Shown piece by piece: positions 7,098 to 14,946 of a stretch of 41,461 bases of DNA. The notes below the pieces were generated by a model, which made no database searches, had not been told where the DNA came from, and saw nothing but the letters and a program-made list of their open reading frames with translations. The first letter of the stretch is position 1; each line of letters begins with the position of its first letter. This stretch comes from JBDTGE01 sp050742975 (GTDB lineage: Bacteria > Actinomycetota > Actinomycetes > Mycobacteriales > Jatrophihabitantaceae): the NCBI GenBank assembly GCA_050742975.1, contig JBOGDQ010000038.1, positions 1 through 41,461 of the forward strand, in the 5' to 3' direction. A program made the position numbers and the translations under genes.

Positions 7098-8849
7098 GTG
7101 GTTCGGGACGACAACGCGAAGCGGTGGTCGGTGCTGACCGTCGACCGAGACCACCCGAGATACAAGTGGATCGCGTTGTCGAACACCACTCTCGGCATGT
7201 TGATGGCCACGATCAACGCCTCGATCGTGATCATCTCACTGCCGGCGATCTTCCGCGGGATCCAGCTCGACCCGCTGGCACCGGGGAACGTCAGCTACCT
7301 GCTGTGGATCCTGATGGGCTTCCTCGTCGTGACCGCGGTGCTCGTGGTCTCGCTCGGCCGGCTCGGTGACATCTACGGGCGAGTGCGCATCTACAACGCC
7401 GGGTTCGCCGTCTTCACCATCGGCTCGATCGCGCTGGCGCTCGATCCGCTGCGCGGTGGGGGCGGTGCGATGTGGCTGATCATCTGGCGGCTGGTGCAGG
7501 GTGTCGGCGCGGCGATGCTGTTCGCGAACTCGACCGCCATCCTCACCGACGCGTTCCCGGCCGAGCGACGGGGCATGGCCATGGGCATCAACCAGGTGGC
7601 CGCGCTCGCCGGCTCGTTCATCGGGCTGATCGCCGGTGGCCTGCTCGCGGTCGTCGACTGGCGCCTGGTGTTCTACGTGTCCGTCCCGTTCGGCGTCATC
7701 GGGACGTTCTGGGCGTACCGGAGCCTGCACGAACTGGGGGTGCGGCGCGCATCGCGGATCGACTGGTGGGGCAACGCGCTGTTCGGTGTGGGGCTGACCG
7801 CGCTGCTCGCCGCGATCACCTACGGCATCCAGCCCTACGGCGGACACAACATGGGCTGGACGAACCCCTGGGTGCTCGCCGGGCTGATCGGCGGCGTCGT
7901 CCTGCTGGTCGTCTTCTGCTTGGTCGAGGCCAGGGTCGAGCAGCCGATGTTCGCGATGCGGCTGTTCCGGATCCGCGCGTTCTGGGCGGGCAACCTGGCC
8001 GGGCTGCTCGCGGCCATCGCGCGGGGCGGGCTGCAGTTCATGCTGATCATCTGGCTGCAGGGCATCTGGCTGCCGCTGCACGGCTACAAGTTCGAGGACA
8101 CGCCACTGTGGGCCGGCATCTACCTGGTGCCGTTGACGATCGCGTTCCTGGTCGCCGGCCCGCTGTCCGGCGCGCTGTCCGACCGCTTCGGGGCGCGCGC
8201 GTTCGCCACTGGAGGCCTGCTGCTGGTCGGGCTGAGCTTCCTGGGCTTCCTGCTGCTGCCGACGGACTTCAGCTACTGGCAGTTCGCCGGGCTGCTGGTC
8301 CTGAACGGCGTCGGGTCGGGGCTGTTCTCGGCACCGAACACGACCGCGATCATGAACAGCGTCCCGGCGCACGAGCGCGGGTCGGCGTCCGGCATGCGGG
8401 CGACGTTCATGAACTCCGGAACGTCGCTGTCGATCGGAGTCTTCTTCTCGCTGATGATCGCGGGCCTGGCCTCGACGCTGCCGACCACGCTGTTCAAGGG
8501 GCTGAGCGCCCATCACGTGCCGGCCGCCGCGGCGTCGGCGGTGGCGAACCAGCCCCCGGTGGGCAGCCTGTTCGCCGCCTTCCTCGGCTACAACCCGGTG
8601 CAGACGCTGGTGGGCCGGCAGACGCTGTCGACGCTGCCCTCGGCCGATCAGCGGACGCTGACCGGCCGCGAGTTCTTCCCGCACCTGATCGCCCAGCCGT
8701 TCCACCACGGCCTGGTGATCGTGTTCAGCCTGGCGATCGCGATGTCGGTCGTCGGCGCGGTGGCCTCGCTGTTCCGCGGCACCCGTTACGTCCATGTCGA
8801 CGAGCAAAGCGTGCAACCCGATACGCGCCAGGTATCACGTTCGGCCTAG
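7098..8849 (+). CDS. DHA2-type MFS multidrug exporter, 14 helices
   Basis: I chose the GTG at 7098, 7 nt after GGAGGG; the TTG at 7092 is too close to it. The 583-residue protein has the DHA2 layout of about 14 membrane helices. It shows LGRLGDIYGRVR (the MFS loop 2-3 signature), a motif-C-like helix (NQVAALAGSFIGLIAGGLLA) and WRLVFYVSVPFG after helix 6. A long extracytoplasmic loop lies between the last two helices (about residues 470-540). Such proteins export cationic or hydrophobic drugs in exchange for protons. Regulation is suggested by the GTTAG/CTAAC palindrome over the -10 region. The substrate is unknown. Confidence 0.88.
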   Translation: MVRDDNAKRWSVLTVDRDHPRYKWIALSNTTLGMLMATINASIVIISLPAIFRGIQLDPLAPGNVSYLLWILMGFLVVTAVLVVSLGRLGDIYGRVRIYNAGFAVFTIGSIALALDPLRGGGGAMWLIIWRLVQGVGAAMLFANSTAILTDAFPAERRGMAMGINQVAALAGSFIGLIAGGLLAVVDWRLVFYVSVPFGVIGTFWAYRSLHELGVRRASRIDWWGNALFGVGLTALLAAITYGIQPYGGHNMGWTNPWVLAGLIGGVVLLVVFCLVEARVEQPMFAMRLFRIRAFWAGNLAGLLAAIARGGLQFMLIIWLQGIWLPLHGYKFEDTPLWAGIYLVPLTIAFLVAGPLSGALSDRFGARAFATGGLLLVGLSFLGFLLLPTDFSYWQFAGLLVLNGVGSGLFSAPNTTAIMNSVPAHERGSASGMRATFMNSGTSLSIGVFFSLMIAGLASTLPTTLFKGLSAHHVPAAAASAVANQPPVGSLFAAFLGYNPVQTLVGRQTLSTLPSADQRTLTGREFFPHLIAQPFHHGLVIVFSLAIAMSVVGAVASLFRGTRYVHVDEQSVQPDTRQVSRSA

Positions 8850-9312
8850 CGCGTAGGTGCGCGGCCCGTTCCCCCATGCTCAGGCCGCACACCCCGCGTC
8901 GGGCCGAGCGTCCCCCTGATCTCGGCCCTCAGTTGCTCGCAGTCAACGCCTCGTTGCGAGGCCCCGTTGCGAGCCACTGTTGCACACTGCCGGTTCTCGG
9001 ACGGCGGATCAGCCGTGACGGACTCCCACCTTTCTGTCACGACGCCATAGCGTCCGGCCGGCCGGACCCTATGGGCTCATCCGCTGCCCGAGCACCCTCG
9101 GGTTCGGTCCGGCGATGCACGATTGCTCCCGGACCCGGATCGTCACCGGTACGAACGACCGGTCCAAACGCGAGACGAGAAGGCGGCCGGATCGCGCGGG
9201 CCGCCGCTCTCGGGGCACGTGCTCGGCCCCGTGCGGCGACGATAACTCACGGGGGTATTACTTTCAATGGGCATTGCGCGCAAGCTTCCGGTTTCTTTCA
9301 CGCGAGCGCGGA
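8850..9312. other. 463-bp convergent intergenic region without a convincing gene
   Basis: The region lies between the stop codons of the exporter and the GAF-ANTAR gene. Short open frames exist on both strands but lack family likeness and ribosome binding sites. It holds a CGTGAC/GTCACG inverted repeat at about 9014-9041 and the 28-bp palindrome at 9046-9073. A small RNA cannot be excluded. Confidence 0.5.
9046..9073. repeat. 28-bp loopless palindrome in a convergent gap
   Basis: CATAGCGTCCGGCC meets GGCCGGACCCTATG, giving 14-bp arms with one mismatch and no loop. It could be a two-way terminator as a cruciform or slipped hairpin, or a binding site. There is no T-tract. It lies about 200 bp past the exporter stop. 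Confidence 0.6.
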
Positions 9313-10215
9313 TCACCCGTCCGAATAGGGATCTTCGTCGCCCAGCCGCCGCGCGCGAGCTCGCCGGACCGACCTCTCGACGACCTGCTGGGCCACGTCG
9401 ACGAGCTTGATCCGGTCGGCGTTGCTGATCCTGCGCAGCCGCTGGAACGCCTCCTCGGGGGTGCCACCGTTCCGGCTGCGGAGGATCCCGATCGCCTGGT
9501 CGATCACGCTGCGGCTCCGGAGAGCGTCGCTCAGTTGCCGGACCTGCTGCTGGCTCTGGTGCAGCAGATGCATGTTGTGGATCAACGCCGCGGCCGGGAT
9601 CGAGTAGCGCTCGGCCCGAGCGACGAGGTGTTCGTCGAACGCGTTCTTGCCGGAGGCGTACACGCTGAGGGCGCCGATCACCGTGTCGGTCACGATCATC
9701 GGTGCGACGAGCACGCTGTGCAGGCCGGTGCGCGCTACGGTCGAGCCGAACCGTGGCCACATCGGGTCGCCACCCAGCGAGCCGGACACCGTCACGGCCC
9801 GGTCGGCGACTGCCGTCAGCGCCGGCCCCTCGCCGATCGTGTACTGCAGGGCCTCGGCGTCGTGAACCGTCGCGTCGCTCGCGGCCAGCGCAACCGGGCG
9901 GCCGTCGGCGATCACCGACACCGCGAGCCGGGCAAAGCCCCTGATCGTCGCGGCGGAGAACTCGGCGATCCGGCCGAGCGTGACCTGGAACGGTTCGCGT
10001 TCGGACATCAGTGCGGCCAGTTGCTCCATGCCTGCGATGAGGCCGTCGAGGCCGTCGAGGCCGTCGAGATCGTCGAACTCGGCCACTGGATTCCGCCGTT
10101 TCGGAAATAGGTACCCGATCCGCTCGAATCGTACGCGTATCTGTCGCGGCTGATGCTTGCCAGGAAGGGTTCGATCCGGGCGGGTAGCCGCGCACCCGTC
10201 CACAGCCTTGCTCAT
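9313..10215 (-). CDS. GAF-ANTAR RNA-binding regulator
   Basis: From the ATG at 10215 the protein has 300 residues. After a variable N-terminus with a GLDGLDGLDG repeat, a GAF domain spans about residues 70-210 (SVIADGRPVALAASDATVHDAEALQYTIGEGPALTAV ending IVTDTVIGALSVYA). A C-terminal ANTAR domain follows (LRSRSVIDQAIGILRSRNGGTPEEAFQRLRRISN). ANTAR proteins bind paired RNA hairpins and prevent transcription termination; GAF senses a ligand. GGGGA lies 6 nt before this ATG, in the loop of a small hairpin (CCGTT/AACGG). A GTG at 10257 or the ATG at 10029 are alternative starts. It is divergent from the Tad operon, 80 bp apart, which suggests but does not prove a link. Confidence 0.85.
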   Translation of the reverse strand: MSKAVDGCAATRPDRTLPGKHQPRQIRVRFERIGYLFPKRRNPVAEFDDLDGLDGLDGLIAGMEQLAALMSEREPFQVTLGRIAEFSAATIRGFARLAVSVIADGRPVALAASDATVHDAEALQYTIGEGPALTAVADRAVTVSGSLGGDPMWPRFGSTVARTGLHSVLVAPMIVTDTVIGALSVYASGKNAFDEHLVARAERYSIPAAALIHNMHLLHQSQQQVRQLSDALRSRSVIDQAIGILRSRNGGTPEEAFQRLRRISNADRIKLVDVAQQVVERSVRRARARRLGDEDPYSDG

Positions 10216-10295
10216 CACCGTTCCCCAAACGGGCTTCCCGACGTACTCTCTGTGCACCGGTTAGCGAGATATGAGGCATTTGGGAGGCCGCGACG

Positions 10296-11558
10296 GTGAC
10301 GTCAGCTCGTTCGATCGTCGAGGCCGAGGTGCGCGAGCTGGTCCGCCGGCGAGGCGTGGACCCGGCCACCGAGCCCGGCGCCGTCGACCGTCTCATCGAC
10401 GACGTGGTCGCCGAGTACCGCGACCGCGCCACGATCTCGCACCTTCCGCCGATCGGCGATCCGGCCGCGCTGAGCAGGGGCGTCCACGACGCGGTCGCCG
10501 GCTTTGGGCCGCTGCAGCCGTACCTGGACGATCCGCAGGTCGAGGAGATCTGGATCAATGAACCGGGCCGGGTGTTCATCGCACGCCGCGGACGGTCCGA
10601 GCTGACCAACCTGATCCTCACCGCTGACGAGGTGTCTGAGCTGGTTGAGCGGATGTTGCGGACGACCGGGCGCCGGATCGACCTGTCCACCCCGTTCGTC
10701 GACGCGATGTTGCCTGACGGAAGTCGCCTTCATGTCGTAATCCCGAACATCACGCGTCGGCACATGGCCGTGAACATCCGCAAGTTCGTGATCGGCCTGT
10801 CCTCGCTCGACGAACTGGTCGCGGTCGGGTCGCTGACCGAGCAGGCCGCGCGCTTCCTCGAAGCGTCGGTGGCGGCGGGCCTGAACGTGCTGGTCGCGGG
10901 TGGCACGCAGGCCGGCAAGACAACCCTGCTGAACGCACTGTGTGCGGCGATCCCCGCGCGCGAACGGGTGGTCACCGTCGAGGAGGTGTTCGAGCTGCAG
11001 GTCCCGCTGCCGGACGTCGTCTCGATGCAGACCCGCCAGCCGAACCTGGAGGGCAGCGGCGAGATTCCGCTGCGCCGTCTGGTCAAGGAGGCGCTGCGGA
11101 TGCGGCCGTCCCGACTGATCGTGGGGGAGGTGCGGCAGGAGGAGTGCCTCGACCTGCTGGTCGCCCTCAACAGTGGGCTACCCGGGATGTGCACCCTGCA
11201 CGCCAACTCGGCCCGAGAATCGCTCGTCAAAATGTGTACCTTGCCTTTGCTGGCAGGGGAAAACGTCTCAGCGGCCTTCGTCGTTCCGACCGTTGCGACG
11301 TCCGTGGACCTGGTCGTGCACCTCGGTCTCGACGCGGCCGGGCATCGGCGGGTCCGCGAGATCGTCGGTGTCACCGGGCGGGTCGAGGGCGACGTCATCG
11401 AGACCACCGAGCTGTTCGCCTCGCGCCGGGGCCAGCTCGAGCGTGGCGAGGGCTATCCGCCGCATCCGGAGCGGTACGAGATCGCGGGCATCGACCTGAT
11501 CGACACCCTCGGTCGCCGCGCCGACCGCACCCCGCAGCCGGCGCTTCGGGAAGCGTGA
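10296..11558 (+). CDS. tadA: Tad/Flp pilus assembly ATPase TadA (CpaF family)
   Basis: The GTG at 10296 follows GGGAGG by 9 nt and gives 420 residues. It has the CpaF N-terminal domain (PLQPYLDDPQVEEIWINEPGRVF) and a Walker A GGTQAGKTT near residue 202. It also has an acidic box (VTVEEVFELQV), Walker B RLIVGEVRQEE near 268 and a His box LHANSARES near 301. This secretion ATPase drives assembly of Flp-type pili at the cytoplasmic membrane. It is the first gene of an operon in which every following gene overlaps or nearly touches the one before: tadB starts inside its stop codon. Confidence 0.92.
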   Translation: MTSARSIVEAEVRELVRRRGVDPATEPGAVDRLIDDVVAEYRDRATISHLPPIGDPAALSRGVHDAVAGFGPLQPYLDDPQVEEIWINEPGRVFIARRGRSELTNLILTADEVSELVERMLRTTGRRIDLSTPFVDAMLPDGSRLHVVIPNITRRHMAVNIRKFVIGLSSLDELVAVGSLTEQAARFLEASVAAGLNVLVAGGTQAGKTTLLNALCAAIPARERVVTVEEVFELQVPLPDVVSMQTRQPNLEGSGEIPLRRLVKEALRMRPSRLIVGEVRQEECLDLLVALNSGLPGMCTLHANSARESLVKMCTLPLLAGENVSAAFVVPTVATSVDLVVHLGLDAAGHRRVREIVGVTGRVEGDVIETTELFASRRGQLERGEGYPPHPERYEIAGIDLIDTLGRRADRTPQPALREA

Positions 11559-12481
11559 TGGGTGCGCTGCTGGGCCTGCTCCTCGGCTTCGGACTGCTGC
11601 TCATCTGGCGCAGCGGTCCGCGTGCGCCGCGCCGGAACGCCGGACGCCCGCCCGGCAGGCTTGCCCGCCGTGCTGAGCTGCTCCGCCAGGCTGGCGTCGA
11701 GGGTGTCGGTGTCGCCCAGTTGCTGGCTGCGCAGTTCGTGTGTGCGGTTGCCGCGCTGGCCGTCGTCGTCCTGATCACCCGGACGCTGGCTGTCGCTGCG
11801 TGCTTCGCGGCCTTCGCGCTGTTCCTGCCGCCGGTGGTGCTGCGGCGTATGCGCCGGCGCCGGCAGGTCGCGCTGCGCGAGGTGTGGCCGGAGGCCGTCG
11901 ACAACCTCGGCTCGGCGGTGCGGGCGGGCATGTCGCTGCCTGAGGGCCTCTCGGCGCTGGGCGTTCGCGGGCCTGCGGAGCTGCGTCCGGCGTTCGGCCG
12001 GTTCGCATCGGCGTACCGGGCGAGCGGCCGGTTCGGCGAGTGCCTGGACCTGCTGGAGGCCGACCTCGCGGACCCGGTCGGCGATCGCGTCTGCGAGACC
12101 ATGCGCGTGGCGCACGAGGTCGGCGGCAGCGACGTCGGTTCGGTGCTGCGGACGCTGTCGGAGCTGCTGCGCTCGGACGCCCGCACCCGGGCCGAGCTGG
12201 AGACGCGGCAGGGCTGGATCGTGAACGCCGCGAGGTTGGCCGTCGCGGCGCCGTGGGCGGTGCTGCTGCTGCTCGGCACGCGCTCGACGACGCTGCACGT
12301 GTACAACTCGCGCGGCGGAACGTTGCTGCTCGCGATCGGGGCCGCGATCTGCGTGCTCGCCTACCGGATCATGCTGCGCATCGGCCGGCTACCCGAAGAT
12401 CGTCGGGTGCTCAGGACGACGCGAGTGAGCGAACAGGCAGGCGCAGCAGCCTTTCTGCGGCCGACGACGGAGGTCGAATGA
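11558..12481 (+). CDS. tadB: Tad pilus platform protein TadB-like
   Basis: The ATG at 11558 overlaps the tadA stop by one base (TGATG). The 307-residue protein begins with one membrane helix (LLGLLLGFGLLLIW) and a basic stretch, followed by two further helices near residues 50-85. A T2SSF (GspF) domain follows (REVWPEAVDNLGSAVRAGMSLPEGLSALG ... RVAHEVGGSDVGSVLRTLSELLRSDARTRAELETRQGWI) and paired C-terminal helices end it. TadB and TadC form the inner-membrane platform of Flp pili. The ATGA at its end couples it to tadC. Confidence 0.88.
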   Translation: MGALLGLLLGFGLLLIWRSGPRAPRRNAGRPPGRLARRAELLRQAGVEGVGVAQLLAAQFVCAVAALAVVVLITRTLAVAACFAAFALFLPPVVLRRMRRRRQVALREVWPEAVDNLGSAVRAGMSLPEGLSALGVRGPAELRPAFGRFASAYRASGRFGECLDLLEADLADPVGDRVCETMRVAHEVGGSDVGSVLRTLSELLRSDARTRAELETRQGWIVNAARLAVAAPWAVLLLLGTRSTTLHVYNSRGGTLLLAIGAAICVLAYRIMLRIGRLPEDRRVLRTTRVSEQAGAAAFLRPTTEVE

Positions 12482-13422
12482 GTTCCTGGACGATCGGTGC
12501 GCTGCTGGGCCTGCTGGGCGCGGCCGGTGTCCTGCTCGCCGTGCGGGCAGCGCCGCCGCTGCGTCCGGTGCGGCTCGCCGACCGGGTGGCGCCGTACCTG
12601 GGCGACACTCCGCCGCCGTCCCGGCTGCTGGCCGAACCGAGCGCGTCCGGCACGCCGTTCGCGGTGGCGCGCCGGCTGTTCGGGCCGTTGCTGAGCGAGG
12701 CTGTCGGCGTGCTCGAGCGCGTGGTCGGCGGCAGGGGCTCGGTACGCCGTCGACTCAACAGCCTGGGCAGCAGTCTCGGCGTCGACGAGTTCCGGGTCGA
12801 GCAGGTGCTGTGGGGAGCGGGCGGGATGCTCGCCGCGAGCCTGGGCCTGGTCGTCCTGGGCTCGGTCTCCGGACAGGTGAACGCGGCCCTGATCGCACTG
12901 GCCGCGATCGGCGGGCTCGTCGGCGGTGTGCTGGCCCGCGACTGGTGGCTGTCCAAGCAGGTCGAACGGCGCGAGCAGGCGATGCTGGCCGAGTTCCCGG
13001 TGGTTGCCGATCTGCTCGCCCTCGCCGTCGTCGCCGGGGAGGCGCCGGCCGACGCGCTGCGCCGCGTGTGCGCCCTGACGAGCGGTGAGCTGGCCCGCGA
13101 CCTGCAGTCGGCGCTGGCGCGCTCGCGATCCGGCACGCCGTTGACGACCGCGCTCACCGACCTGGCCGAGCGCACGACGCTGGAGCCGTTCACCCGGTTC
13201 CTGCAGGGGCTGGTGGTGGCGCTGGAGCGCGGCACGCCGCTGGCCGACGTGCTACGGGCCCAGGCACTCGACGTCCGCGAACTCGGCAAGCGCGCGCTGC
13301 TGGAAGCCGGCGGGCGGAAGGAGCTCTCGATGATGGTCCCGGTCGTGTTTCTCGTCCTTCCGGTCACCGTGCTGTTCGCGCTCTACCCGGGGCTGCTGAC
13401 GCTGACGTCGCTGGCCAGATGA
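12478..13422 (+). CDS. tadC: Tad pilus platform protein TadC-like
   Basis: The ATG at 12478 overlaps the tadB stop by four bases. The 314-residue protein has an N-terminal membrane helix and two central helices (GGMLAASLGLVVLGSV and LIALAAIGGLVGGVLA). Its T2SSF domain includes FPVVADLLALAVVAGEAPADALRRV and LVVALERGTPLADVLRAQ, and a last hydrophobic pair (MMVPVVFLVLPVTVLFALYPGLL) ends the protein. It pairs with TadB as the membrane platform. The gap to the pilin gene is 30 bp. Confidence 0.88.
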   Translation: MSSWTIGALLGLLGAAGVLLAVRAAPPLRPVRLADRVAPYLGDTPPPSRLLAEPSASGTPFAVARRLFGPLLSEAVGVLERVVGGRGSVRRRLNSLGSSLGVDEFRVEQVLWGAGGMLAASLGLVVLGSVSGQVNAALIALAAIGGLVGGVLARDWWLSKQVERREQAMLAEFPVVADLLALAVVAGEAPADALRRVCALTSGELARDLQSALARSRSGTPLTTALTDLAERTTLEPFTRFLQGLVVALERGTPLADVLRAQALDVRELGKRALLEAGGRKELSMMVPVVFLVLPVTVLFALYPGLLTLTSLAR

Positions 13423-13452
13423 GCTGATCGGCAACCGAAGGTAGGAGGACAG

Positions 13453-13653
13453 ATGAACTGCTTCGAGTTCCTGGAGCTCTGGGTGCGTGCCAGGTTCGGG
13501 CGCATCCGCGGCGACGACCGTGGTGACGTCCCGGGCTGGGTGATGGTCACGGTGATGTCCGCGATCCTCGTCGTCGCGATCATCGGCGTGTTCGAGCCGG
13601 AGATCAAGAACGCGATCACGGGCGCCATCAACTCGGTCAGCAACAGCAAGTAG
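13453..13653 (+). CDS. Flp-type pilin-like small membrane protein
   Basis: The ATG at 13453 follows GGAGG and gives 66 residues. A charged N-terminus with FGRIRGDDRGDVPG leads into one long hydrophobic segment (WVMVTVMSAILVVAIIGVF) and a short hydrophilic tail. Size, hydrophobicity and position after tadC match the pilin slot of actinobacterial Tad loci. The likely prepilin cleavage site is after the Gly of DVPG. The Glu at +5 that is typical of Flp pilins is not there (Thr instead), so processing may differ. It is probably the main pilus subunit. Confidence 0.75.
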   Translation: MNCFEFLELWVRARFGRIRGDDRGDVPGWVMVTVMSAILVVAIIGVFEPEIKNAITGAINSVSNSK

Positions 13654-13662
13654 CACGATCGG

Positions 13663-14073
13663 ATGTCCCGTCGTGCGCTGCCGCGGTCGGATCGGGGCTC
13701 GGGCGTCGTCGAGTTCGTGCTGCTTGCCGTGCTGCTGGTGCTGCTGCTGTTCGTCGTCCTGCAGGTCGCCGTGTGGTTCTACGCGCGCAACATCGTGGCT
13801 TCCGCCGCCTCGGATGCGGCGCGGTACGCGGGCACGGTCGGCGGTGAGCACGGCGCCGGCGCGCATCGTGCCGGCGAGCTGATCGACGACGGTCTGAGCT
13901 CGCTAGCCGCCGGTCAGATCCCCTGCGTCGACAGCGTGTCCGTCGACCACGGATCGGGCCTGCCGACGACGACCGTGCACTGCCGGGGTCGGCTGCAGAT
14001 GGTGTTGCTGCCCTTCGACATTCCGCTGCCGATCGACGTCCACTCGACCTCGCTGCTCGAGGGCGCACCGTGA
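13663..14073 (+). CDS. TadE-like pseudopilin, first copy
   Basis: The 136-residue protein starts 10 bp after the pilin stop. It has a short basic leader (SRRALPRSDRGSGVVEFVLL), then a hydrophobic helix (LLAVLLVLLLFVVLQVAVWFYA) and the ASAASDAARYAG pattern typical of TadE. An extracytoplasmic part follows with two Cys residues that could form a disulfide. The GSGVVEF motif resembles a prepilin processing site with Glu at +5. TadE-like minor pseudopilins support Flp pilus biogenesis. The stop overlaps the next start (GTGA). Confidence 0.82.
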   Translation: MSRRALPRSDRGSGVVEFVLLAVLLVLLLFVVLQVAVWFYARNIVASAASDAARYAGTVGGEHGAGAHRAGELIDDGLSSLAAGQIPCVDSVSVDHGSGLPTTTVHCRGRLQMVLLPFDIPLPIDVHSTSLLEGAP

Positions 14074-14525
14074 CGAGCCGGCTGCGCGCGTCCGACGAGG
14101 GGAACGCGATCATCGAGTTCGTCTTCGTGGCGATCGTGGTGCTGATGCCGCTGATCTACCTGATCGTCGCGGTGGCGGTGGTTCAGCGCAGCAACCTCGC
14201 GGTCACCCAGGCGGCGCGCGAGGCCGGGCGTGCCTTCGCCACCAGTGACCGCCCGGACCAGACCGCCGCCCGGGTGAATGCCGCGGTCCGGCTCGCGCTC
14301 GAGGATCAGGGTCTGGACGAGCACGTCGAGTTGCGTTACGTGGCCGCGGATGCGAGCTGTGCCGCCTCACCCGTACAGCCGCGGCTGAGCCCGGGCGCGC
14401 AGTTCGCGATCTGCGTCAGCCGCCGCGTCGAGCTGCCCGCGGTGCCGTCCGTGCTGGCCGGTCGCGGCATCACCACGGTGGGGCGCTACGTGGTCCACGT
14501 CGACGACTTCCGGGCGGCGCCGTGA
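14070..14525 (+). CDS. TadE-like pseudopilin, second copy
   Basis: The GTG at 14070 overlaps the previous stop. The 151-residue protein has a leader with DEGNAIIEFVFVAIVVLMPLIYLIVAVAVVQ: a Gly followed by a hydrophobic run with Glu at +5, as in prepilins. It then has LAVTQAAREAGRAFATS, which is typical of TadE/TadG-like proteins. The outer part contains two Cys residues. It pairs with the preceding TadE-like gene as minor pseudopilins and overlaps the next gene by four bases. Confidence 0.82.
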   Translation: MTSRLRASDEGNAIIEFVFVAIVVLMPLIYLIVAVAVVQRSNLAVTQAAREAGRAFATSDRPDQTAARVNAAVRLALEDQGLDEHVELRYVAADASCAASPVQPRLSPGAQFAICVSRRVELPAVPSVLAGRGITTVGRYVVHVDDFRAAP

Positions 14526-14941
14526 CGGGCGAGCGCGGCTCGACGATCCCGCTGATCCTGGGTTTCTTCCTGCTGGGGTTGCTGGTCGTCGCCGGATCGG
14601 TTGCCGCCGCGGATGCCTACGTCCAGCAGCGCGGGCTGCAGGACGTGTGCGACGGCGCGGCCGCCGCAGCGGCCGCCGGAGCGGCCGACCTCGGCCGTGG
14701 CTCGGACTTCGCCACCGGTGCGGACCTGCGATTCGCCGATGCGCAGCGGCTGATCGAGGACTACCTGGACCGTGATCCGTCCCGATCGGGTGTGCGTGGT
14801 GTCGCCTCGATGTCCACCGACGCCACCACGATCAGCCTCACCTGCACGCAGACGTCGAAGATCGCCTTCGGCGCCATGTTCGGCAGGGGCGGCGGCGTGC
14901 TCCACACCGTGCACTCGTCGGCGCGTGCACCGATCTCGTGA
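14522..14941 (+). CDS. TadG/Rv3654c-like secreted or membrane-anchored Tad protein
   Basis: The GTG at 14522 overlaps the previous stop. The 139-residue protein begins GERGSTIPLILGFFLLGLLVVAGSVAAADAYVQQRGLQDVCDGAAAAAAAGAADL, the pattern of the putative Flp pilus-assembly (Tad-like) N-terminal region: a G-S-(T/I)-P-L start, one helix, then a helical segment with small residues. The short C-terminal part is extracytoplasmic. It is the last gene of the operon; its stop lies 5 bp from the convergent LacI gene stop, leaving no room for a separate terminator. Confidence 0.78.
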   Translation: MTGERGSTIPLILGFFLLGLLVVAGSVAAADAYVQQRGLQDVCDGAAAAAAAGAADLGRGSDFATGADLRFADAQRLIEDYLDRDPSRSGVRGVASMSTDATTISLTCTQTSKIAFGAMFGRGGGVLHTVHSSARAPIS

Positions 14942-14946
14942 CGCGG

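Noticed and set aside
8846..9040. 64-codon minus-strand frame in the exporter/ANTAR gap
   Set aside because: It overlaps the exporter stop, lacks a ribosome binding site and shows no family likeness.
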